From Aliivibrio sp. 1S175 (lineage in GTDB: Bacteria; Pseudomonadota; Gammaproteobacteria; Enterobacterales; Vibrionaceae): DNA of 64,000 bases. The stretch's first letter is position 1. Each line of letters starts with the position of its first letter. Both the position numbers and the translations under genes were made by a program. Location of the stretch: NCBI RefSeq assembly GCF_001690985.1, contig NZ_MAJS01000013.1, forward strand, positions 129,260-193,259, read 5' to 3'. Below are positions 1-9,700 of the stretch, piece after piece. Under the pieces are notes generated by a model. The model had not been told where the DNA came from. It was given only the letters and a program-made list of their open reading frames with translations, and searched no databases.

Positions 1-52
1 AACGGTTGCCGGTTTTCAAGACCGGTGCATTCGACCACTCTGCCATCCCTCC
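1..52 (-). tRNA. tRNA-Ser (anticodon UGA), partial
   Basis: Read on the minus strand, positions 52 to 1 give the acceptor 5' strand, D arm, anticodon arm and start of the variable arm of a class II tRNA. The anticodon loop reads CTTGAAA, giving anticodon TGA, within a five-pair stem ending in ACCGG/CCGGC. The fit to bacterial tRNA-Ser(UGA) is close. The 3' part, with the long variable arm, T arm and CCA, lies left of the window. It reads in the same direction as the diguanylate cyclase gene upstream of it but about 160 bases away, so it probably has its own promoter. Confidence 0.9.
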
Positions 53-169
53 ACGGGACTCTTCTGAAGCATCTGCCTCATCAAGTGATGTCGCGCATTA
101 TAGAGAAAATGAGATCAGGCGCAAGTCTTTTTTGAAAAAAAATGTTTGTTTGGTTAATTTTAAACCCAA

Positions 170-215
170 CTGATTGTTTTTTGTTATTTATGAATAAATA
201 AGCACCAACAATCAG
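170..215 (-). terminator. possible hairpin at end of the kinase/cyclase operon
   Basis: A 9-base inverted repeat (positions 170-178 and 207-215, CTGATTGTT/AACAATCAG) overlaps the stop codon of the diguanylate cyclase gene. No clear T-run follows on the minus strand, so intrinsic termination is only a possibility. Confidence 0.3.
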
Positions 216-1114
216 ATAGTTATGGTTGAAACACGGTTACGACCTTCTTCTTTCGCTTTATAAAGTTCTTTGTCTGCGGCTTGAAGTAACGATAATTCAG
301 ATTGGCCTTCCGTAGACTCTATTAAAGCAACACCTACGCTAATGCTCACTTTTTTATGGGGTGAATAGTCATGGACAATCGCTAAGTCATAAATACAGTG
401 ACGAAGTAATTCTGCGGTTTGTTTCAATTGTTTCATATCCGTATCAAATTGAATAAGAGTAAACTCTTCACCTCCATATCGATATACTCGATCGCTTTGT
501 CTTTGTAGTGCGCTCATTAATGCTCTTGATACTCGAACTAACGCTTCATCACCAGCAGAATGACCGTAATTGTCATTAAATTGTTTGAAATGGTCGATAT
601 CAAATATAATGAGCCCTACATTTACGCCCAATCGACGCCCTTCTGCCCATTTACTTTCTAAATCAGAATCAAACATTCGTCGATTTAACAAGTTGGTTAA
701 CCCATCCAACGAGGCATGTTTTTCAAGTAAATCTGATTTCAGCTTTAATCTTAATTGGTTACGAACTCGTTTTTGCAAGATAACTGAATTAAATGGTTTT
801 GTTATGAAATCAACCGCCCCTAAATCCAAGGCTCGGATTTCATCTTCTGTTGAATGGTTGACTGTAATAACAATAATAGGAATGTCTTTTGTTTTATCAT
901 CGTTTTTTAGTCTTTCTATTACTTCAAAACCACCCATGATAGGCATATGGATATCCAATAGAATTAAATCAATCTCTTCTCGACCAATAGCATCAAGTGC
1001 TTCGATTCCATTTTTAGCCATAATAGAGGTTAATGGTTTGAGTAAATGCTGTAATACCTGACGACTTACAGGTTCATCTTCAACGATTAATATTTTTTGT
1101 TCTACTACTTGCAT
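212..1114 (-). CDS. response regulator with GGDEF domain (diguanylate cyclase)
   Basis: This 300-residue protein joins an N-terminal receiver domain (about residues 6-122) to a C-terminal GGDEF domain (about 135-298), the PleD/WspR-type arrangement. The receiver has the acidic pair in VEDEP, the phosphoacceptor Asp in LLDIHMP (about residue 54) and the conserved Lys in TKPF. The active-site motif GGEEF is intact near residue 215. An RQSD sequence five residues before it fits the RxxD inhibitory site, so the enzyme is probably active and feedback-inhibited by c-di-GMP. It starts 35 bases after a hybrid histidine kinase, has a GGGGA ribosome site and is probably that kinase's cognate output. 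The expected effect is phosphorylation-dependent c-di-GMP synthesis, which in vibrios favours matrix production. Confidence 0.93.
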   Translation of the reverse strand: MQVVEQKILIVEDEPVSRQVLQHLLKPLTSIMAKNGIEALDAIGREEIDLILLDIHMPIMGGFEVIERLKNDDKTKDIPIIVITVNHSTEDEIRALDLGAVDFITKPFNSVILQKRVRNQLRLKLKSDLLEKHASLDGLTNLLNRRMFDSDLESKWAEGRRLGVNVGLIIFDIDHFKQFNDNYGHSAGDEALVRVSRALMSALQRQSDRVYRYGGEEFTLIQFDTDMKQLKQTAELLRHCIYDLAIVHDYSPHKKVSISVGVALIESTEGQSELSLLQAADKELYKAKEEGRNRVSTITI

Positions 1115-1149
1115 ACATTCCCCACGTTGATGGCTTACATCAAACCCAC

Positions 1150-3603
1150 TTATTTTTTATAGGTTAGCTGCAATTTTGCAATTTTTTCTTGAAGTACTTC
1201 TCTTCTAAAAGGTTTCGGCAAATAATCATCCATTCCGCTATCAAAACATTTTTGAATGTCGTCGTCCAATATTGAAGCCGTTAACGCTATAATTGTTGTA
1301 AGTGTCATGTTTTCATTTTTCTCTAACTGTCGTATTGCTTTTGTTGCATCAAACCCATCCATGACAGGCATCATACAATCCATCAATACCACTAAAATTT
1401 CTGCGTGATGTCTTTTATATAGCTCAACGGCCTCTGCCCCATTGTTTGCTATTTTATAATCGATACCTAGCATTTTAAGATTAATCGAAGCGACCTGTTG
1501 ATTGACCTTATTATCTTCAACAATGAGAACCATACCTGCATTTTGTTTTTCAATACAAGTCTCATCAGCAGAAGTGTCGTTGTCATCATCATGTAAATGC
1601 TCAAAAATAGAATGCAATAAGTTATCTAAACGAGATCCAAGTAATGGATAAGTGACATAAGCGCTAACGCTTTCTATTTCAATATTTGTATCGGTATTAT
1701 TTCGAACGAGAACGATAGGTAATAAGGGATGTATTTTTTTAACTGTATCAATTTTGTCTAAAAAATCTTCTTTTTCTAGAACGACTAAAGATTCCGATGT
1801 TTCTTGAACTTTAATTTCTTCAACCGAATACACGACCTCGAGATGGTAACCGTATTCTCGGACTTCATTAATCAATAATTTCTCAGGTGATTTAGAGCAA
1901 TAAATAATGGTTTTATTTTCTCTGCTTTTCCTGTTTTTTTCAGGCGTCTGATCTTTTTCTAACTCAATAGAGAAATAAAACTCACTCCCAACGCCTTTAC
2001 TTGATTTTATTTTAATTTCGCCTCCCATCATTTTGATCATTTTAGATGAGATAGCTAACCCTAATCCCGTACCTCCATAATTCTTAGAGGTGTCGTCATC
2101 TTCTTGCTTAAACTCTTCAAACACTTGGCAATGTTTACTTTCGTCAATACCTAAACCGGTGTCTTTCACTGAAAACAAATATCGATTCGTCGTTTCCGTC
2201 TCTTCTTTTAATGATAATTCAAACGAGATAGAGCCCGCCTCGGTAAACTTAATCGCATTAGAAGCTAAGTTCATCAAAACTTGTCTGATTTTTTGCTCAT
2301 CTGCTTTTACATAGGCTGGGAAATCGTCACTCATTATGATTTTTATATTAACCCCTTTTTGTTGTGCTTTTGGTGCTATCAACGCTGCGGTATCAAAAAT
2401 AACTTCCTTAATCTTGCAACTATGTACATTGACTTCAATGTTGCCAGATTCAATTTTAGATAAATCAAGAACATCATTAATGAGCATTAATAACGTTTGA
2501 GATGAGGCGTTAATAGTGGCCAGATAATCTTTTTGAATGGCGGTGAGCGTCGAGGCTGACAGTATCTCTGTCATGCCAATAATGCCATTTAACGGGGTTC
2601 GTATTTCATGTGACATATTCGCCAAAAATGAACTTTTGGCTTTATTCGCTTTTATTTCTTGATTCTGCGAGCGCAGTATTCGTTTTTCTAAACGGGAAGT
2701 CATAATAATCACTGCACACAGAACGGTTACGATCAAAGAAAAAAGAACAACAGAGAGAATTTGGCTATAAAAGTAGAACCGGTGGATTTCTTGAGTCGTT
2801 TGTACAGAGACTGTCTCAAATAATATATTCAATCGTTCTTCTATGGTATGTATCGCTTTACGCAATTCTGCATGCAAACCTAAACGATGATTATACCCCG
2901 CAACAGCATGAACTTTTTGAACATTTACAAAGCTGTTTTTAAACACTAAGTAATCATTCATTACTCTCTCATTATTAAAATGAGCAATATCTTTGCCAAT
3001 AATATCGATTAATTGAAAAATCTGCTCAAGTTCATAGTTAATGGTTCCTTCTTTTTTACTTGAGAGTCCTGAATAAAAGTCATAGACACTTTCTTGTAGT
3101 ACTAACATTGTTTTATTTAGTTCTACATCATCCAGTAATAATAGCCCTTCTTCTAAATCAATGGATTCTTCTTTTAATTTATCAAACAATCCTTTTTCGT
3201 TATTAATCCCATTTAATACGCTTAAAAAATCTGTTAATTCATGAAAAGACTCTGCATATCTGTCTATCGCTTGTATTAACTCTACATTATCAAATTTAAC
3301 CTCTATTTCCTCGACAACTAATGCTCGGTAGATGCGAGATAGGCGGGTTTCAAAACGTTCAATACCGATCTCTAACCGATCATGATATTTAATATCATTT
3401 CGGCTGATGAAATCCTTTTCATTACGACGCAAGATTAATACGTCATTTTCAGCTGATTTAATGTCTAATTGCAGTTCGGTTAATCTTTCCTCATGCTCAT
3501 GGAATTGGTAATTCATATAAAAGTAAAATAATAAAAGAGCAGTAATGATTATCCCTGCTATTTGTAATAATGATTTTATTGAGAGAGAGGCTAGACGTTT
3601 CAT
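1150..3603 (-). CDS. hybrid sensor histidine kinase
   Basis: This inner-membrane kinase has 817 residues. Transmembrane segments lie near residues 13-31 and 280-302. They flank a helical periplasmic sensor of about 250 residues carrying an LRRNEKDF motif reminiscent of helical bimodular (HBM) sensors. After a short linker come a HisKA domain (SHEIRTP, His near 332) and a HATPase_c domain with N box (NLASNAIKF), DTGLGI and GGTGLGLAI. A degenerate receiver-like stretch follows (about 570-680), then an intact receiver with Asp in LMDCMMP (about 740). There is no HPt domain, so relay beyond the receiver needs a separate HPt. The next gene is a response-regulator cyclase. The ligand is unknown. 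It is clearly paralogous to the kinase at 47691-50372. An AAGGA ribosome site supports the start. Confidence 0.93.
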   Translation of the reverse strand: MKRLASLSIKSLLQIAGIIITALLLFYFYMNYQFHEHEERLTELQLDIKSAENDVLILRRNEKDFISRNDIKYHDRLEIGIERFETRLSRIYRALVVEEIEVKFDNVELIQAIDRYAESFHELTDFLSVLNGINNEKGLFDKLKEESIDLEEGLLLLDDVELNKTMLVLQESVYDFYSGLSSKKEGTINYELEQIFQLIDIIGKDIAHFNNERVMNDYLVFKNSFVNVQKVHAVAGYNHRLGLHAELRKAIHTIEERLNILFETVSVQTTQEIHRFYFYSQILSVVLFSLIVTVLCAVIIMTSRLEKRILRSQNQEIKANKAKSSFLANMSHEIRTPLNGIIGMTEILSASTLTAIQKDYLATINASSQTLLMLINDVLDLSKIESGNIEVNVHSCKIKEVIFDTAALIAPKAQQKGVNIKIIMSDDFPAYVKADEQKIRQVLMNLASNAIKFTEAGSISFELSLKEETETTNRYLFSVKDTGLGIDESKHCQVFEEFKQEDDDTSKNYGGTGLGLAISSKMIKMMGGEIKIKSSKGVGSEFYFSIELEKDQTPEKNRKSRENKTIIYCSKSPEKLLINEVREYGYHLEVVYSVEEIKVQETSESLVVLEKEDFLDKIDTVKKIHPLLPIVLVRNNTDTNIEIESVSAYVTYPLLGSRLDNLLHSIFEHLHDDDNDTSADETCIEKQNAGMVLIVEDNKVNQQVASINLKMLGIDYKIANNGAEAVELYKRHHAEILVVLMDCMMPVMDGFDATKAIRQLEKNENMTLTTIIALTASILDDDIQKCFDSGMDDYLPKPFRREVLQEKIAKLQLTYKK

Positions 3604-3636
3604 GCATATCCTTATGGCATTTATTCTAATAAAAAC

Positions 3637-3645
3637 AGTTTAGGA
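3637..3645 (-). promoter_or_regulatory. TCCTA-type -10-like element, kinase/cyclase operon
   Basis: On the minus strand this reads TCCTAAACT, 34 bases before the kinase start. It belongs to a series of similar elements before most operons in the window and resembles RpoS-class -10 sites (CTAYRCT). Assigned by eye. Confidence 0.35.
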
Positions 3646-3661
3646 TACTTTTAGGCAATAA

Positions 3662-3716
3662 AAAAAACCTTGGCTCGTCTTTATCATCAGATAAAGAGAT
3701 AAACCAAGGTTTTTTA
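3662..3716 (-). terminator. intrinsic terminator after the giant adhesin gene
   Basis: A 12-base inverted repeat (AAAAAACCTTGG with CCAAGGTTTTTT) encloses a second smaller hairpin (CTTTATC/GATAAAG). On the minus strand it lies just after the adhesin stop codon and ends in a T-run, as expected for a rho-independent terminator. Confidence 0.75.
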
Positions 3717-3733
3717 TTAATGACTATAAAGGG

Positions 3734-6700
3734 TTATTGATCACTCAATGTAGATTGCTCATCACCGGCTGTCATTTCTTGATTCGATGAATCGAAGCTT
3801 GCGCTATCGTCCATTGTATCGATGCCTTCATCTGTATTATCTGATGTTGTCCAATCTTCATTTGATGCTTCATTTCCTCCTTGAACCCCATCATTTGCAT
3901 TATCAGCACTTGTTCCTTGCATTTCATAACTAGAATTAACATCAATTAGGCTAAAACCTGTCGCCCCATCAATTGGGTCATCCATTGCTGTCATGCCTAC
4001 CATTTCGACTCTTACTTCCCCTGAGAAGCCTTCATCAATAGCAAGTGCGAGTGGTTGTGAAGTATCACTAACAATATAGCCTCCTTCTCCATCTGCTAAT
4101 CCTTGAACAGGTTCAATTCCATCAGGCAAGCCTGTCACTTGAATATGATCAACGCCTGCATTTTCAGAAATTTCATTTGGCACCTCGATATTAAGTGTGT
4201 CCCCAGGGGCTGCTGTATAATCGGGTTCTGGTTCAGATGGAGTGTCTACCAATGGTGATCCAACATCATTAGTTGAGGCATTCTCCACTGAATTTTCAGT
4301 AAGGCTATCTTGAGTTAATACGACTTGATGCGTTTCACCATCTGATGTAGTGAAATCAACATTTATCTCACCATCATAATCAGGGTTAGTCCAAAAACTC
4401 CACGTTCCATTATCGTTATCAATTAAAGTCCCGTCATCGCCTGAATACGTAACCTCAGAAAGGCTGTTTTCTGGCGAATTATCACCAAGTGAATTAAGTA
4501 AGTCTGCGCTCAATAGCAATGCATACCCATCTTCATCTAACTCAAAAGAAGATGCTTCCGATTGAGAACGTCCAAGTTCTTGAGTCACTGTATTATCTGC
4601 AGGATCTTCCACTTCATCCAACGACACAACGGATACGGTGACAAAGAAATCTCCGTTGAAATCTGCGGGTGGTATCATGGTCATATCATCAAGGTTCCAA
4701 TCACCAATATCGATACTCTGCCCTTGTTCGGTAATCGTCACACTATGATCACCATCCCCGACAACAAATCCAATGGGATACCCTGTCATCATGACGCTAG
4801 TCATAATTTCCGATGTATCTAGTTGTTCAATGTTCAGGCCGAAATGCCCTGTTGAGTCTTCAGGGAAAACCAACGGTCCATCAAAGCTTGTGGTAATTGC
4901 GACACCATCAGCAACAGGACGAATATAGACGTTCATATCCATGCTGACTTCTGTCGTACCATCAGTCACAACGACTTGTAAACCGGTAGTGCCTGCAAAA
5001 TCATCCGTTGGGGTGAATGTCCACGTTCCATCCTCATTATCAATGACGGTGCCTTCCGCTTCTTCTCCTTCAGCAGTTATCACTCGTGACACGGTTACTG
5101 CGCTATCAACATCACCAAAAAGATCAATCAAATCGGCACTATTGAACGTCACTGCACCATCTTCATCCGTTGCTAAATGTGCATTGCCTGATTGGAATGG
5201 CGCATCATCTACAGGAATGATAGTCAGGTTTACGGTTCCTTCCGTTGTTAACTCTCCATCACTCACCGCATAAGCAATATCTATCGGGCCATTGAAATGT
5301 TCAGGTACAATAACTTGATACATTCCTTCTTGGTTTTGAGTAATTGAAGCTTGAGCAGGTGAGCGAATACTGATGCTTTCCAACGTAAGTTCTGCGCTAT
5401 CTACGTCGCTTACTTGCGATAAAATGAAGTTAGGGTCAATCAATAAGACTTCATCTTCACTTTCACTTATCACCAATGTTGGGGCAACAGGAGCATCGTT
5501 TATTGCGGTTACGGACAATTGAAGTTCTGTACCTACGGTATGTAAGCCATCACTCACATCAAAACTCACATCAACTGCACCATTAAAATCAGCATTCGGT
5601 GTGATTGTATATGAACCGTCTTCATTTAAAGTTACCTCAGCTTGTCCATTAGTAACAATTAAATTCGTTGCGACTAAATCATCCCCATTAATGTCCGTTG
5701 CATTTGCTAATAAATCAGCTTGGGTTAATGTTATTGAGTTATCTTCATCAATGATAGCCGTTATTGGTGCCACTTCTGGCGCATACTCTATCGCATCAAT
5801 GTGGATTGTTTGTGTCGTTGTTGAAGTGTCTTGATTTGACTCTTCTGTTGACGTCGCTTCAATAATTAGATCAAACTCATCACTGTATCCCTCTGGCAGT
5901 TCCAGGGCGATAACTTGATCTAAAATGATGGTAGGAATAATGATTGGATCATCGCCAATGACGGGTATTTCACCGCTATAGATTGATTGATTCACTTCAC
6001 CCAAATCGATAGTAAAAGTGAAATCATCGTAATCTCTATCGCCACCACCATAGATATCTTCAATACCATAGACTAGCTCACCCTGCTCATTCATGGTTGT
6101 TCGAGTATGCTCAACCCCATCTTGATTTAAGTTAGTGCTATTACCACCATGGTAAATGGTATCGCCATTTTGACTTTGAATCAGAGTTTCAATGCCACTT
6201 TCATCAATAAAAACAAGTTGAGGATCGATTGAATCCATTGTGGATTGTGACCCATTTTCATCTCTAAAAACAAATTCGCCATTGTGCATCTCTCCAAAGT
6301 TATTATGATTAAATCCATTTGGGACAACGAATAAATTAAAGCTTTGCCCTTCTTCAATATCAAATGAGAAAGAAGACGTTCCAGGAATAAGATCCCCACC
6401 AGAACCTTGCTCTGAGGCATTTTCATACACTAATTTAACATCTGAAATTGACCCATCAGCTTCAACAATATAGTAACCTGCAGAGTTTTGATAACCAGCT
6501 TCTTCTCCTTGGAAAGTCACGGTAACATTCGTATCTGCATAGCTGGTTAAACCATAAGTTTGATCATTAATAATGGCATCACCATCATAATGAATAACAC
6601 TGCCTTCTGGTGCCCCCCCCATTGTAACGACTAAGCTTTCTGATAAATCTTGATCTACAAGTTCGGCGCCTAAATTCAGTTCAATAATATTGGCATTATC

Positions 6701-9700
6701 TCTAATTTCATCGCCATCATTAATAGCTTGGCCTTCACTATTAGTAATCACTAATTCAGGAGCATCAGCAACTGCATCAACCGTAATGGCGATATTCGCA
6801 TTCACGCTATCAGTACCATCATTAACGCTGAAATCGAGATTTAACGACCCACTAAAATGTTCATTTGGTGTGAAAGTATGGGTGCCATCGCCATTAGAAA
6901 CTACGCTGCCATTTTCTCCAGAATAAAATACGGACTCTACACTCAATTCATCATTATCAATATCGGATGAACCCGCTAATAACTCGTCATCGGTAATGAT
7001 CAATACACCATCTTCATTTAACGTAAATTCATGGTCTTGAACTACGGCCAAATCATTAACTGCCGTCACAGAAACGTCTACTTGAGCAGGAACAACAGCA
7101 CCATTGCCATCGTCAACGCTGTAATTAATTGAGAATTCACCATTAAAGTTTTCATCTGGTGTGATGGTGTAAGTGCCATCGCCATTGTCTGTAATCACGC
7201 CATTTGGAATAGAAATATCGCTAATCGAGCTTTCGCCACTACCTGAATTTTCCTCTTCTCCATCAGAATTACCAGAGCCTTCAGTATTGTTGTTTTCAGA
7301 TTCATGATTTTCATCATCAGAGCCATTCACTACATCACTAATATCAATGGCGTCTAAATGGCCACTCACTTCAGCTTGGCTAGGTACTGCAAACTGACTC
7401 TCTGAAGCAACAAATTGTGCAGGGACAATCACACCATCAACAATATCAAAAACATGCCAATGATCCCCTGTCGGATTTTCAGGTAAGTTAGGCACAAATG
7501 AGGTGACTAACGTGTCTCCAACAAAAACATCAACCTTAACATCATCAACGCCTTCTACATCCCATGAACGGGCAGTATAGTTATGCACTGAATAATGCAT
7601 ATTCGCATCCGCGTAATTCGGAATTGAAATCGTTTCAGGGCCATAGTGACTAGTATCATCGACATCTTGTAAAACGGTTCCGTCACCCAATTGATGTGAC
7701 ATATCTTGATAATAAATATGATCAAGTTCATCACCTGTCTCGGTGTTATATAGCCATAAATGATTATCTAAATCACGAGTTTCGCTCGAATCACCCCATG
7801 TCACAACAATACGCATATCAGTCACATCCATGACTTCAGATATCGCTATCGTACCGCTGTTTAATGTCTCCCCTTCATTAACAGGGAAGTATGACGTAAT
7901 ACACCCTTCTTCAGTAATGAATACCGTGCCTTCTCCTGAAACTAACCCAGTAACAGAGTATGAGCCATCCATTTCAGTGACTGTGCTAGCACTATTACCA
8001 AATTCATCACTGAGTTCAACTGGTACGCCTGAAATAGGGTCTCCACTTTCAGCATCAACTACAACCCCAGTCGCTGTTGTTTCAGTTCCTTGCTCTCCAA
8101 TGTTCGCGGTTAAATCATCATTATCAACATCAGTTGCAAATTGCAGTAATTCTTCTTGGGTAACCGTATAAGATCCATCTTCTTCAATCGTGATTTGAAC
8201 ATCTGCTGAGATAACAGGCGCATCATTCACTGGATCAACCGTTAATAGCAAATTCGATGCAACCGTATCGGTTCCGTCATGGATGCCATAACTAACATTA
8301 ATCATTCCATTGAAATCTTGGTGCGGTGTGATGGTGAATGAACCATCCTCATGAGCAACGATTTCTGCGTTTTCAGCCACTAAATTAAGAGCTGAAAGTG
8401 CATCACCATCAATATCTGCGGCATTAGCAAGTAGCTGCGCTTGAGTTATCGTTATTGAATGATCTTCATCAGTAGATGCCGATACATCACCAGACACAAC
8501 GGTTAAGTCATTCACTGCATTAACCGTTAAATCAATCCCGGTTTCTACAACATCAATCCCATCGGTAACGTCAAAACTAATCGCTAGTTCACCATTAAAG
8601 TTCTCATCAGGAGTGATCGTAAATGAACCATCCTCATTTTCGATGATTTGTGCATTTCCACCTACAGATAGATTAGATGCCGTTAACGCATCCCCATCAA
8701 GATCCGTGGTATTTGCTAGTAATTCTTCTTGAGTTAACGTAACAGAACCATCTTCATCCATAACAAGATCAAGATTACTTGAAACGATTGGTGCATCTTG
8801 CTGAGGTATAACATCAATAGTGACCGTAGCTGAATCAAATGACCCATTGCCATCAGTTACGACATAATGGAAATCTGCCTCTCCAGAGTAGTTTGGATCT
8901 GGGGTATAAATTACCTGTCCATCTTCAGTTAAGCTCACTTCCCCGTGAGAATTATCGGTTGTATGCACATCTACGATAGTTAACAGATCACCATCAGCAT
9001 CGGTATCATTCGCTAACAAATCACTGACGCTTAAAATTAACTGTCCATCTTCCAGTACTTGTATTGGTGTTGAAGTAATTGAATCGTCAATGTTTATCAA
9101 CTCTTCTGTCACATCAATTGCTTGTTCTGCTGTGTTGTAATTTAATTCGAGTGTGAGTTCAGTGCTGGTTTCACTGCCGTCAGGTTGAATAGTGACTAAT
9201 TGAAGATCTTCAGACAACGTGCGAGAAACCGTCATATTTTGAACAACATACGTGCCACCACCACCACTTGTTCCTAATTCAAAATGGTGTACCGGTTGAT
9301 CTGTTGTAAATGCATATAAATCTTGAAATTCACCCGACTCTCTATAGCCGCCTTGCGAATCAATCACATTGCCTTCTGCATCATAAGCCGTAATCACAAC
9401 TTCTGTTGCTTGCGGATGTGATTCATCAAACCAACCGCCGAGACCATCCAGTTGAAAGGTTATTTGATTTACATCCTCTCCTTCAATTGTCACAACAAGC
9501 GTATCATCATCAGAAAGCCCATTATTGGCTTGATCACCAATACCAGCCCCCATTGCTTCCCCTGCACCATTCCAAGCAAACAACTCACCGTTAGTCACTT
9601 CAGTTGTAATGGTTACTTCATCCTTAATAAAGGTGGCTGTATTTCCATCAACAACCCCCCAATCAGAAGTTGAAGCAACTCCATCAAAAATTGGCGTGTC

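Noticed and set aside
1-211. tRNA-Ser as an integration site of a genomic island.
   Set aside because: The tRNA 3' end is outside the window, no integrase gene is seen next to it and no repeat of tRNA sequence was noticed further in.
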